The position numbers and the translations under genes were made by a program. Of a DNA stretch of 64,000 nt, positions 11,517 to 21,970 are shown piece after piece. The notes under the pieces are model-generated. The model was not told the DNA's origin. It was given only the letters and a program-made list of their open reading frames with translations, and did no database searches. How positions within the stretch are numbered: position 1 is the stretch's first letter; each line of letters starts with the position of its first letter. Source of the stretch: Pyrenophora tritici-repentis. Taxonomy: Eukaryota > Ascomycota > Dothideomycetes > Pleosporales > Pleosporaceae. The stretch covers positions 1,922,001 through 1,986,000 of the forward strand of contig NC_089399.1 in the NCBI RefSeq assembly GCF_003171515.1. The letters are read 5' to 3'.

Positions 11517-11856
11517 GTATCAATAATAGCTCGCCAAAGTCTTGAACAGCGTCATTCACAGAAAAGCAGGATGCCCGTGTATTTTGCGGCTGTGAAGATG
11601 TCTAGCGTACACAATGCCTTTGAAGATTCTTTGAGTTGAGGCACATTGTGTATGTCCGTCTCGGCCATGGGAGAGACCCAACATTGCAGCGTGCACAATG
11701 TCCATTATAGGATATCTCTTTGTTTCTTTCCCACAAAGCACGAGGAGAATGCCTACAGATAGACGTCTGAAGCTCGAGTGGAATTTCCTGTCGTTTCACC
11801 AAACTTCACCAAAAACGAAGACTACAATTGCTCTGATCATCACTAGCAGATTCTCG

Positions 11857-11936
11857 NNNNNNNNNNNNNNNNNNNNNNNNNNNNNNNNNNNNNNNNNNNN
11901 NNNNNNNNNNNNNNNNNNNNNNNNNNNNNNNNNNNN
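11857..11936. other. Assembly gap (80 N)
   Basis: A run of 80 N. The left flank is promoter-like DNA identical to that just before the RING gene in copy B. The right flank is a minus-strand LINE ORF1 fragment. The two flanks are not contiguous anywhere else in the window, so the join is unproven. Confidence 1.
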
Positions 11937-12975
11937 ATTACAATAGAGCTGTTCTTCTTGTTTTGCCATTCTCTTGATATCCAGTATGGGTTGCCAGTAA
12001 TTTGTAGTCCGTTGTTGTATGCTGGGATTTCTGTGTGGAGTATCTCTAGTGTCTCTGCTCCCCTCCCATTCTGTTGGCACATTATGTACTACTACTTTCG
12101 TCCATGATTCTAGTAGTTGTACATTCTTTAGCTCAAACTTTTGATGCCATATATGCTTGTGTTGGACTAGGTATTCTCCTGAGTAGGTTGGAGTGGTTGT
12201 TAGAATAATATTGTTCTTTCTACTTGTTGTTACTTCCTTCACTACTGGGTCTTGATGCCGCCCTTTGTGAACTCTTCGTTGATTAGGTCTCTAATCTGGA
12301 GTGGTGTGTGAGACGTAGGCTGGGTAAGCGTAAGGACTGCTTGGTAGTAGCTTGCTGGCTTTTTGTTTGTCTTCTTTTTTGTAGACACTGTAGTCCATGT
12401 GTTTCCGTTGTTCTGGGCGGCTACGCTAGCGTATGATGTCTTGTTTTGTTGGGTTTTGGTTGTTTTGGGTGTTTTGGATGTTCTGGTGTTCTGGTTGTTT
12501 GGTTTTCTTGGTTGTTTGGGTTTGTGGTCCAGTTGCGGCATTAACAGCTTTCTTTAGTGTCTTTGTAGCTTGTTGGGAGGCGCTTGTAAGCGTTGCAGTC
12601 TGGTACGCAAGCTGTGCTGTAAACTTCTCAGTCATTTGCTGCGTAACCCTGCCTAGTTCCGTAAAGTCTCTAAAGACGTCCAGTAGTTGTAGTAGTTTGT
12701 TTTGGGATAGATGGGATTCGGCCATAGTAGATGCTTGTAGAATTAGGTCCTTGCCCAGAAGATTGCTTGGGTTGAGTCCTTTGCTCTTGGTTTCTTTTCT
12801 TGGCTGTTCTGGAATGGGTTTTCTCTCTCTTGTAGTTATCTCTGGGGAGAATGCCGCTGGTCTTTTTATTAGTGGTGGCTGAATAATTAACCTTGGTGTT
12901 TCTTGGGTGGTCTGCTCGATGGGTGTTGTTGGTTGTCTTGGTGCCTTTCGTCGGTCTCCATTTCGTCGTCTTATT
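11937..12975 (-). pseudogene. LINE ORF1 fragment, inverted
   Basis: Reverse-complement match to LINE ORF1 from about 5480 to 6533, with several small indels and substitutions that break the frame. It begins at the N gap and ends within the acidic EMETDDE repeat. It is the 5' half of an inverted, more diverged LINE copy whose remainder may be hidden by the gap. Confidence 0.9.
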
Positions 12976-13134
12976 GATACATTGGTTATGTGTCTTACCT
13001 CCTTTTTCTCGACAGCCAGTCATCGACAGTGACGTTGCAGAACTACTGGTCTTTGAAATCTTACTATGTGATCATCTCTGTGTCTTAGATACTTTCGCAG
13101 GATAACGTGAGTCATCATGGCATATCTAAACATT

Positions 13135-13287
13135 TGTAACGGTTTGGGACTTGCCAAGACCGACTTGGGTGAGAGTTGGGTACGGCCATCGCTACCACAC
13201 TTTCTCATCACACACACCTATATAGCTGCAGTTCCTCCATAGCTACACAATGCAACGCAGTCCTCCTCCTCTCCTCACACCGTTACA
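13135..13287 (+). repeat. 5' LTR of a decayed Copia element
   Basis: 153 bp starting TGTAACGG and ending CCGTTACA, a perfect inverted 8-bp end pair. A primer-binding site and a gag-like frame follow directly. No partner LTR is in the window. The 160 bp before it (12976-13134) shows no feature I recognise. Confidence 0.75.
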
Positions 13288-13298
13288 GTTATGAGCCC
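13288..13298 (+). promoter_or_regulatory. Primer-binding site complementary to the tRNA-iMet anticodon loop
   Basis: GTTATGAGCCC follows the LTR directly and is the reverse complement of the GGGCTCATAAC anticodon arm of initiator tRNA-Met. This fits half-tRNA priming as known for Drosophila copia and Ty5. Confidence 0.65.
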
Positions 13299-13399
13299 GG
13301 AAGCCTTTAATTAAATCGCTGCGTTCACCCGATATACAGCTAACAGACAAGCTGTCGATACAACGACACTCAACACTAGGAGCATATTTAGCTAGGTAG

Positions 13400-14110
13400 T
13401 TATGGCAACTCAAGAGCACGAAATGCAGGTGACGAGAGCGTTAGTTACCTCCGAAAGCCAGACGATTAGTCGAAATAGCTGTTCACGAGGAAGATATCCG
13501 CAGACTAGAATGGTCTATAGGAGTACGTTAACCTAGATCTTTCGCCAGAGAGGCTAAAGATGCTAGAAGACGAGAGACCTAAAGAGCTCGAAGTAAGGAG
13601 ATTTTGAAATCCTCTTACAGACGAGCAGATCGATATCCCAGACTTAACAGCGACAGAGCTCGCTACGTACAACTCATAGGCTAGACGATTCGATCGCGAC
13701 GAGGCCAGGTGGCTCACGAAGGAGAAGGCTCTCTGAAACCTAAGCCTAGAGATCGTGCAGACAATTAACGTCAAACACCTAGACCTAATCCTTGATTGCG
13801 CAGACGCCTATAGCCAGCTAAGAACGCTAAAGAAGCACCTCTGTCTATCGATTGGAGAGAGGAACCACTAACTTAGAGCTCGGTACACAGCAGTCTGCAC
13901 GAGACCAAAGACCGCAAACTTAGATACATGGTTCGACGAGTGGGTGACGATCACCCGACTCCTTACGGAGGCCAAGATGCCAGAGACGACTAGCAACAGG
14001 GCGCAGGAAGAGTTTATCCTGTCGATTAGAGGCCTAGACGATAGCTAGGCAGCTACTTAGCTACAAGACCTTATTAAGAAGGAACAGAAGAATAAAAATT
14101 TCCGCTAATC
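13400..14110 (+). pseudogene. Copia-type gag remnant
   Basis: A degenerate plus-strand frame, most readable from about 13610 to 14095, gives a gag-like sequence including the blocks LDTWFDEWVTITRLL and QEEFILSIRGLDD. Several in-frame TAG/TAA codons interrupt it. Many could come from C-to-T change in CA/TG context, as expected from repeat-induced point mutation. No pol sequence follows. The mariner-type element starts about 40 bp downstream and probably inserted in or replaced the remainder. Confidence 0.6.
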
Positions 14111-14152
14111 GCGGATTTGATCGCGGAGTTCAGATTATACTATGGGTGTTTC

Positions 14153-14239
14153 TCGAAATACCTTGAGCCACCTGGATCTGGTTGGCTTGGTGGCCAAGAA
14201 CATCAACTCCTATAGTAATTTGTTAGTAAATCGATGCAG
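14153..14239 (+). repeat. Left terminal inverted repeat of the mariner-type element
   Basis: 87 bp whose reverse complement is found at 20165-20251 and 5076-5162 with 6 mismatches. It lies just upstream of the transposase ATG and probably contains its promoter. An outer few bases (about 14141-14152) may also belong. Confidence 0.85.
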
Positions 14240-14347
14240 CCACGCTTTCTAACACCCACAACGTATTTGAAGTTCATTGTTTGCTGCGATCGCCTCTACT
14301 GACTCGCGTTTTTGGTGTTGCAATTTTCTCGAGCCCATCTCATCGCG

Positions 14348-15318
14348 ATGCCAGGCACCGGCCACCGCTTGCAGCCCGCTGTTCTCCAGGCTATCCTCGA
14401 CCGAATTGCTGCCTGCGAAAGTGATCGAGCCATCTCTAGAGCTACAGGTGCGAGCCGTAACACAGTAGCAAAGCTGAGGTTGAGCTTAGAGTTTTGGGGC
14501 GTGCCTTATCCGCCGCGCTGCGTTCGACTTGGGCGGCCATATACTCCGGCAAGCTCAGCGCGAAGGCCTTCAGGCATACCTCAATGGCTCACCGGGCGCA
14601 TACATGGATGAGATGAGGGACTTCTTGTACGACGAGTACGACGTTAGGATAAGCCTTGCGAGCGTTTACCGAGAGCTAGAGAAGATGAGATGGTCTCGCA
14701 AGCTTGCAACAAAGCGGGCAAAGGAGCAGAGTGAGCCACTCCGCCGCCTCTATCTTGCCAGGATGGCGCAACACTATAAGGCGGAGCAGATCGTTGCGTT
14801 GGACGAGAGCGCCTGCAATGAGCGTACGGGCGACCGCAAGTATGGCTGGTCTCCAATCGGGGAGCCGGTGGAGCTATCACACAGCTTCAGGCGATCAGAA
14901 CGGTGGTCGCTGCTGCCAGCCATGACGATAGATGGCTACATAAGCTATAAGATCTTTCAAGGCGCGATTACATCTGAGATCCTAGAAGACTTCTTAGAGT
15001 TTCAAGTGCTGCCGTTCTGCAATCCTCACCCAGGGCCAGCCTCAGTAATCGTGCTTGATAACGCCTCCATCCATCGATCAGAGCGTGTACGGGTGCTTTG
15101 CCAAAGTGCTGGAGTACTCCTTGAGTATCTGCCGCCATACTCACCAGATTTCAACCCCATCGAGAAGAGCTTTAAGCAGCTCAAGGGGTGGATGAAAAGG
15201 AATTCAGCGCAAGCGGAGAACTTCATTGACTTTGGGTCTTCTTGAGTATGCAGCGCAGCTGGTGTGCTGTAATATTAACTGCAGAAGCTGGTTCCATAGG
15301 TGTGGCTATCCCTATTAA
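14348..15318 (+). pseudogene. Tc1/mariner-type DDE transposase (frameshifted)
   Basis: Cut-and-paste transposase acting on its own terminal repeats in the nucleus. From the ATG at 14348 a helix-turn-helix region (motif AISRATGASRNTVAKL) is read. After a frame change near 14535-14560 comes the catalytic domain, with first Asp in ALDESACNE, second Asp in IVLDNASIH and Glu in SPDFNPIEKSF. Thirty-four residues separate the second Asp and the Glu, which fits DD34E of Tc1-like enzymes. A further indel near 15232 cuts the last 30 or so residues; copy A shows the intact C-terminus ending at 223. Given the indel pattern across the window, the breaks may be sequence errors rather than inactivation. Confidence 0.85.
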
Positions 15319-15815
15319 TTGTGCTTTTAAATGGATGCCACAGTACGTTTCTATAGGTAGATGATACCATACAAATGCGAACGATTACACCTTAATGCGC
15401 AACCCACAAAAGCGATTTAATAATTCTAAAAAAATAAGAGCTATTTCTATACATATAGAACTATCTTAGGAAGTTAACCTGTTATAATCGCATAAGTTGT
15501 AGTGTTGTACATAGGGCTATCCAAATAGACTATTGTTGCAGCGCATTTGAAACGCCTGAAAAACCTCAACACTATAGCGGGCACGGGCCGCTGTCACCAA
15601 AAACGCTCAGGCCACTAAGCTTCAAGCATTCTCGCCATCATCCTCCACAACACTGCTAGACGGTTCAACCACCAATTTCTTGCGCGCAATCTCTTCTCTT
15701 TTCTTACAACGTTCGACTCGTCTCCAGTTACGATCTGTGAGACCCTGGTACCCAGCTTGCCATTCTTTTGCAGTGTTTTGTAGCGTGAAAAACCAGCCAG
15801 GAGGCTGCTTGAAAT

Positions 15816-18543
15816 CAGTGATCGGAATGGTCTGGTCTGGTCTGGTCTGAGGGTACAGACCAGACCAGACCAGGTGCTTACATAAGGACCGGTCCGACCA
15901 GACCGGTCCGACCAACAAGACCGCCAAGAATGAGGCTGAAGCAAAGAAGGAAGCCGAGGAAATGTGTTTTACTACTGACTGTCAATCTAGTCGTCTTCGT
16001 TCTCACTATCCTCGATATCGCTGTTCCCCTCAGCTTGGGGCTTTCCATACCAGGCCCGAGACACTCGCACGCTTCTATAATATCTGCCTTCAGCCTACCA
16101 CGGCGATCGACGATAGTAAGCTTCGCGCTACTAAAAAGACGTTCGCATTCATCCGACATAGGCGAGATCGCAAACATGTCTAGAGCGAAGCGAGCGAGAT
16201 CTCGTTGGGAGTCGTAGCGAGATAGCCAGTACGCAATAGCCTCATTGCAACCTGCCTCTTCGTTATGAAGCCGGTCAGTAGAGATGTATTGTTCATACAA
16301 ATCAGTTGTAGAAACTGGAGCGTCTATTCGAATGCGCTTATGTTCCCGCTGGCGATCAAATGCTGGGTCAGGATCTCTCTCCTTCCTGGCTGGTGGTGGC
16401 AGCATCTCGACAGGGTACCTTCCCTTATACTCTGTCTCCCAGAGATGCTTCACCGCTAATTGTGCGTTTTCAAACCACCTCTTCTTCTCTTCGTCGCCAT
16501 GAAGAACCCACTCTTGCCTGAACCATCCCCACTTGCGATATGGATCAAGGATTTGAGCCGCATAATATGCCGGTGGAAGGTCAGTATCTTCAGGGAATCG
16601 ATTTTGCCAATTCAGCTGCTGATTGTTATAGTACTCAACGCACTTTAACCAAGCAGCATCAGCGCAGCCTTGAAGGTACTTCCATGTAAAGTTGTTATCG
16701 TCCTCAGTGTGGATGTCGTGGTAGTGATCCTTCGTCTCGCTTATCTCCCGGAGAAGGCAGTCCAAAGTTGAAAACCAGTCCGCAAGTGACGTCTTCTTAC
16801 CTTCAGAAAGCAAAGTTGCAGCATAGAAGTCTTTGAGAGCGAGTTCAATCTTTTCAAGCTCAAACCAGTGCTGTCCATCAAGCTTAAAGTTCGCGATCCC
16901 TACGGAGCCCTTTCCAGGTACATGACGAGCCGAGAAGAGCTCTAAACGTTCTCGAACATTTAATGCACGTGTAATCGAATAAAACCATGAGTTCCAGCGG
17001 GTCGAGTTGTTCTGGATAAGCTCAAGCCCGTCGAATTGCGAAAGATCTCCGCCGATAATAATTGTAGCAAACTCCTCACGCCGTTGTGGAGTAAGCCTGA
17101 TGTATCGCACCAGGTTGTGAAGACGACCCAAACATCCGAACTTCTTCCAGAGCTCTTCCACCTTCGTATAGTCGCCACGTTGATGATGCTTCTCCAGCTT
17201 CGCAAGATACTTCTCACAGTTTCGCCCCATAAGGAACGCCTGGCAACAGAGGTTGATGACATGGCCCAAGCAACGCAGCCGGCGATGACGACGTTGTTTT
17301 GACTTCATCCATGGGCAGAGATCCTTGAGTATAAACTCAACAGCGGTATCATTTGCCGAGGCATTATCCAGCATAAAGTATCCAATCTGATCTCCGCTAA
17401 TGTCGTATTCTTCCAGCAATTCAAGGACCACCGATCCAAGATTCTCTCCAGTATGTTCGCCGTATATACGTCGCATACCTAAAGCGGTAACACGTCGCAT
17501 GCCGGTAGTATCAATCCACATAGCGACGACGCCTAGGATAGCGTAAGGGTTTGGTGAAGTCCAGAGATCAAAGGAGATAGAGATCCTACTCCGTGAATGG
17601 TGTAGGTCCTCCCTAAGCTGTTGCTTCTTCGATATGAATGCATTCATTACCCAGCTTCGGATAGTCTTCGCAGCCTTCGGGAGGTGGTTGAGTAGTGCCG
17701 GATTTAAAAGAGGAGTAGTTCACGAAAGTACTGGTTCTCTAATTGAAAGAAGGCGATATGGCAGTACACAATCCAACGAATTAGAAGCTCTTTAAACTTC
17801 TCTACTGACTCCTTCCAGAAAAAGATGCTGGAAGCAGCCCCATCCTTTTGCTGGTCGATTATAGACTTCCGTACAGAACCCTTTCGCTTGATGCCACTCT
17901 GGGGATCAATCTGGTGCTTCTGTTCCAGGTGATTCCGGATCCTAGAAGTGCCATTGATGACAAACAACTCTTGCTTGCTCTTCCCAACCCTGCACTCATG
18001 GCAGTAATACACCTCTTTCTTATCGCTATCTCGAATGTATTGGAGTCCGTACTTCCAGATGTGTGATGTACCTTGACGGAAATCCTTCCTTGCAATTATT
18101 GCACGTTTCACGTACGTGATACCGCCCTGCACGAACTCATCTGGAGATTCGTGATATTGAATAGGAGTGGGTGATAGTATAGGGGTGGGTGATGACGTGG
18201 GATAGGAGATGGAGTAAGAGACGTTAAATCTAGTCTTATAATATTCGATGGGGACGGTGAGGTTGGTGTTGAAGGCTCCATAACAATAGTATATAAGTAG
18301 GTTGTTAAGGACTTGATTGTTCTATGTAAGTAGAAGACTTACCTTGATCTTAATGACTCATATTGTGCTAAATTTTCTGGCTAGATTAGTCTAAGATCTA
18401 GTCACGTGGACCTATTTATAGCCGGACCGGTCCGATCATCTAGACCGGTCCGACCACGGTCTCAAAAAATCGCCAGACCAGACCAAGTCTTGGCGGTCTA
18501 GACCAGACCAAGACCAAGTCAGACCAGACCATTCCGATCACTG
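15816..18543 (-). mobile_element. hAT-1 DNA transposon (copy B), TSD CTTGAAAT
   Basis: Same insertion as 722-3452: same inverted ends, same TSD (15808-15815 and 18544-18551) and same host position. It therefore predates the duplication, if the duplication is real. Length is 2728 bp, 3 bp shorter through homopolymer indels. Confidence 0.95.
15987..18281 (-). pseudogene. hAT transposase (hAT-1 copy B), frameshifted
   Basis: Same gene as 893-3190, but with 1-nt deletions near 16060, 17703 and 18200 that split the frame into three. BED finger, catalytic core and dimerisation region are all still readable. The deletions are in G or A runs and are absent from copy A. Confidence 0.85.
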
Positions 18544-20164
18544 CTTGAAATGCTGCGTCCACAACTTCAAGATATCACCAGATGGCTGCATCAAGAGGTT
18601 GATATCCATAGCTCCGTCAATAACAAGAGTCTTATAAAGCTCGTTAATGTCCTCTCCAACTGTAGGAAATTTTAACTTAAGGTAGTTAAAGAAATTACTA
18701 GTATGCTCGTTAATCTCCTGCTCATGATCATATCGGATAGGCGCCCACTGAGATGCACTAGATACCTCAGCTCTTGTTATCGTTGGTGCAGCTGCCTGCA
18801 AGTTAGACTCCTGTTGAGGTTGCCTGTTCATCCGCTCAAGCTGTCCAACGATGAGCAGTTTTGTTAAGCTTTTGATATCATCGTCGCCATCTCCAGCCGC
18901 CCGCAACTTGCGCGTTTTCTCATGCACCCGCAGGTCCTTTGCTCTCAAAATTGCAAGCCGTACATCATCAGATGGCTCATCGTACGTTGCCCTTCTCGCT
19001 GTAATTGCTCTTGCCCACATGGAGATAATGTTGCCGTTGACAAAGAGGTGATCTTCGAAGCGCGCTGGCTGCCTCGCTGTTGGCGCCATCCAGCAGCAAT
19101 AAGGATAGTTCTCGCAATGGGTATCTGTACAGCGCCATCTATCCCGGATAGCAATAGCATGCCCGCTACCTGCTTGTTCAGCTGCTATTACACCAGCAAG
19201 CCCCTCCTCTTGAATCACCGTTGCGGTGCGTCGACGAGGACCGTCGACAACCGTTGGCAACGGCTGCTGCTCCCCTGGAATTTCAGCCAAGATGAGCTCG
19301 AAATCGACGTTTACTGGCTCGCTGACATAGTTATCAACCTCTACAACAAGGCGCTGAAAGCTATTCCACGTTGCATCAACACCTCGCCGCAATCGCTTTA
19401 TCGCGCGCTCGCGTTTGGCCTGCTTAGCTGGGTAAACAACAGTGCAAACAGATGAGATCTTCGCTCTTTTTGGCCGTAATTCTGCAACAACGTCATCTAC
19501 CCACTGCCATAGGTCGTCGAAATGCAGCGAGTACAGCCGTACGCCGTGCTCGCTATCGGCAGCTTCAGGAATAAAGTGTTTCTCCATATCACCACCAAGG
19601 CAAGCCCTCCACCTAACGCGCAGTACAGGATTAACCTCATCCTCTAGCGCTTGCGATGAGCGAGGCAGCCATGGAGTGCCTTCTTGACGTCGGTACGCTG
19701 GCTCTCCCTCATCCTCAACACTACCGGCAGCGCCCTTAGCAGCGATCTCATCCTCATCCTCAGGCAGCGGATCGCCATCTCCATCCTCGAAAGTATCCTC
19801 ATCCTCGCCAACGATATCTTCAGCTTGCGCGGAGGCAGCTGTTTGGGTGGCTTGCAGCTCAGGCTCGGACAACGGGCTTTGACGGCGCGGCGGGCAGTCG
19901 CTGGAGGCGACGGCAGCGCCTCACGGCGGACACGTTTAGGCGTTAAATGGGTAGGATTTTGTCTAGTTGCTGGCGCTCTACGCTTCTGGAGGACGGGTTA
20001 ACGCCTTGATCGAATGGCTGCTTCGGCTTACGCTGGCGCTTGGGCGGCATCCCAACAGCAGCTAGATTGAGCTCGCAACAAGCTCCACACAAACAAAACG
20101 CTATACACGAACGATTTAGAGTACAGGACTAGCTTCATGGGCTTCTGGAGGTGGGAAACGGCTG

Positions 20165-20251
20165 CTGCATTAATTTACTAACAAATTACTATGGGAGTTG
20201 ATGTTCTTGGGCACCAAGCTAACCAGATCCAGGCGGCTCAAGGTATTTCGA
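20165..20251 (-). repeat. Right terminal inverted repeat of the mariner-type element, copy B
   Basis: Reverse complement of 14153-14239 with 6 mismatches. It lies 115 bp upstream of the accessory-gene ATG (minus strand). LINE 5' UTR sequence starts immediately outside. Confidence 0.85.
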
Positions 20252-20500
20252 AAACCACAATACCGACGTACACGTCCAATCACACACCAACTTCGAGTTT
20301 TTCCGAACACGTGAAACTCCATCAGAAACCAACTATATCCATCGAAAGAAATAGATTCCGACTACTCCCAAGCCGTGCAGCCGCGTGGTTGTGGAGATAC
20401 AAGGAGTCTAGTACCCCAAACGCGACGCGTCCGAACTTTCAGAAGCAAACGCACAGACCAAGCCAAGAAACAACAACAACAAGACAACAGAGAGGCTAAA

Positions 20501-21970
20501 ATGGCCCCAGATAGCGACACTATCGTAGTCCAGCTACCAGAAGACCTCCGGACCTCAAGCACACTGGACGACGAAATGGAGACCGACGACGAAATGGAGA
20601 CCGACGAAAGGCACCAAGACAACCCAACAACACCCATCGAGCAGACCACCCAAGAAACACCAAGGTTAATTATTCAGCCACCACTAAATAAAAGACCAGC
20701 GGCATTCTCCCCAGAGATAACTACAAGAGAGAGAAACCCATTCCAGAACAGCCAAGAAAAGAAACCAAGAGCAAAGGACTCAACCCAAGCAATCTTCTGG
20801 GCAAGGGACCTAATTCTACAAGCATCTACTATGGCCGAATCCCATCTATCCCAAAACAAACTACTACAACTACTGGACGTCTTTAGAGACTTTACGGAAC
20901 TAGGCAGGGTTACGCAGCAAATGACTGAGAAGTTTACAGCACAGCTTGCGTACCAGACTGCAACGCTTACAAGCGCCTCCCAACAAGCTACAAAGACACT
21001 AAAGAAAGCTGTTAATGCCGCAACTGGACCACAAAACCCAAACAACCAAGAAAAACCAAACAACCAGAACACCCAGAACATCCAAAACACCCAAAACACC
21101 CAAAACACCCAACAAAACAAGACATCATACGCTAGCGTAGCCGCCCAGAACAACGGAAACACATGGACTACAGTGTCTACAAAAAAGAAGACAAACAAAA
21201 AGCCAGCAAGCTACTACCAAGCAGTCCTTACGCTTACCCAGCCTACGTCTCACACACCACTCCAGATTAGAGACCTAATCAACGAAGAGTTCACAAAGGG
21301 CGGCATCAAAGACCCAGTAGTGAAGGAAGTAACAACAAGTAGAAAGAACAATATTATTCTAACAACCACTCCAACCTACTCAGGAGAATACCTAGTCCAA
21401 CACAAGCATATATGGCATCAAAAGTTTGAGCTAAAGAATGTACAACTACTAGAATCATGGACGAAAGTAGTAGTACATAATGTGCCAACAGAATGGGAGG
21501 GAGCAGAGACACTAGAGATACTCCACACAGAAATCCCAGCATACAACAACGGACTACAAATTACTGGCAACCCATACTGGATATCAAGAGAATGGCAAAA
21601 CAAGAAGAACAGCTCTATTGTAATAGCATTCAAAACAGCCGAAGACGCAGCCAGACTTGGTGGTAGAATTACAATCCTTGGACAAACTCTCTTCACCGAA
21701 AAGTTTAAGCCTATAGCAGCATCTACCCAATGCCTAAACTGCCAACAATTTGGCCACCCAGCCACTAGATGCCGAAACCAACCAGCATGCAATTTGTGCG
21801 GAGAAGAACATGCAACTACAACACACAAATGCTCAGTGTGTAATACAAAAGGAAAACCCTGCAACCATACACTCCCCCACTGTAGTAACTGCAAAGAGCC
21901 CCACTTTGCAAACAGCAAAGAGTGCGAACTCTACCAAGCAGTAACAAAGAGCATCCCCGCAGGATTTTAA
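20501..21970 (+). CDS. LINE ORF1, zinc-knuckle protein (copy B)
   Basis: Identical in sequence to ORF1 of LINE-A: acidic EMETDDE tandem, Asn/Gln/Thr-rich linker and four C-terminal Cys/His groups beginning with CLNCQQFGHPATRC. The stop TAA at 21968-21970 shares its last A with the ORF2 ATG. Confidence 0.92.
   Translation: MAPDSDTIVVQLPEDLRTSSTLDDEMETDDEMETDERHQDNPTTPIEQTTQETPRLIIQPPLNKRPAAFSPEITTRERNPFQNSQEKKPRAKDSTQAIFWARDLILQASTMAESHLSQNKLLQLLDVFRDFTELGRVTQQMTEKFTAQLAYQTATLTSASQQATKTLKKAVNAATGPQNPNNQEKPNNQNTQNIQNTQNTQNTQQNKTSYASVAAQNNGNTWTTVSTKKKTNKKPASYYQAVLTLTQPTSHTPLQIRDLINEEFTKGGIKDPVVKEVTTSRKNNIILTTTPTYSGEYLVQHKHIWHQKFELKNVQLLESWTKVVVHNVPTEWEGAETLEILHTEIPAYNNGLQITGNPYWISREWQNKKNSSIVIAFKTAEDAARLGGRITILGQTLFTEKFKPIAASTQCLNCQQFGHPATRCRNQPACNLCGEEHATTTHKCSVCNTKGKPCNHTLPHCSNCKEPHFANSKECELYQAVTKSIPAGF

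Larger units (their letters stand above)
1..11856 (+). repeat. Large direct repeat, copy A (partner 15098-26948)
   Basis: The whole stretch from position 1 to the N gap re-occurs at 15098-26948 in the same order and orientation: mariner transposase 3' end, hAT-1, accessory ORF, LINE, truncated LINE tail and a promoter-like segment. I saw almost no substitutions. Differences are single-base indels, nearly all in short homopolymers (near 138, 960, 2612, 3110, 4798, 4897, 8308, 9861 and 10613). The copy begins inside the mariner transposase because the window begins there, so the repeat may extend further left. It could be a real recent tandem duplication or an assembly duplication across the N gap. 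Confidence 0.95.
15622..20050 (-). pseudogene. Accessory gene of the mariner-type element (copy B), split by hAT-1
   Basis: Same gene as 528-4961, interrupted by hAT-1 at the same site (15816-18543, TSD CTTGAAAT). It also has two 1-nt deletions in G-runs near 19891 and 19988 that break the N-terminal frame. Copy A lacks these, so they are likely sequence errors. Confidence 0.7.
14153..20251 (+). mobile_element. Tc1/mariner-type element with two convergent genes (copy B), carrying hAT-1
   Basis: It is bounded by an 87-bp inverted repeat (14153-14239 against 20165-20251, 6 mismatches by eye). A DDE transposase reads inward from the left repeat, with its ATG 109 bp inside. An unrelated 564-codon ORF reads inward from the right repeat, with its ATG 115 bp inside. 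The two genes converge. A 2.73-kb hAT element with a perfect TSD is inserted in the second gene; without it the element would be about 3.4 kb. The outermost end and the expected TA duplication could not be fixed, because similarity fades outside the 87 bp. Tc1/mariner elements normally carry one gene, so the second ORF is unusual. Confidence 0.75.

Noticed and set aside
11698..12242. ORFs reading through the N gap
   Set aside because: Their translation contains long runs of unknown residues and joins unrelated flanks.
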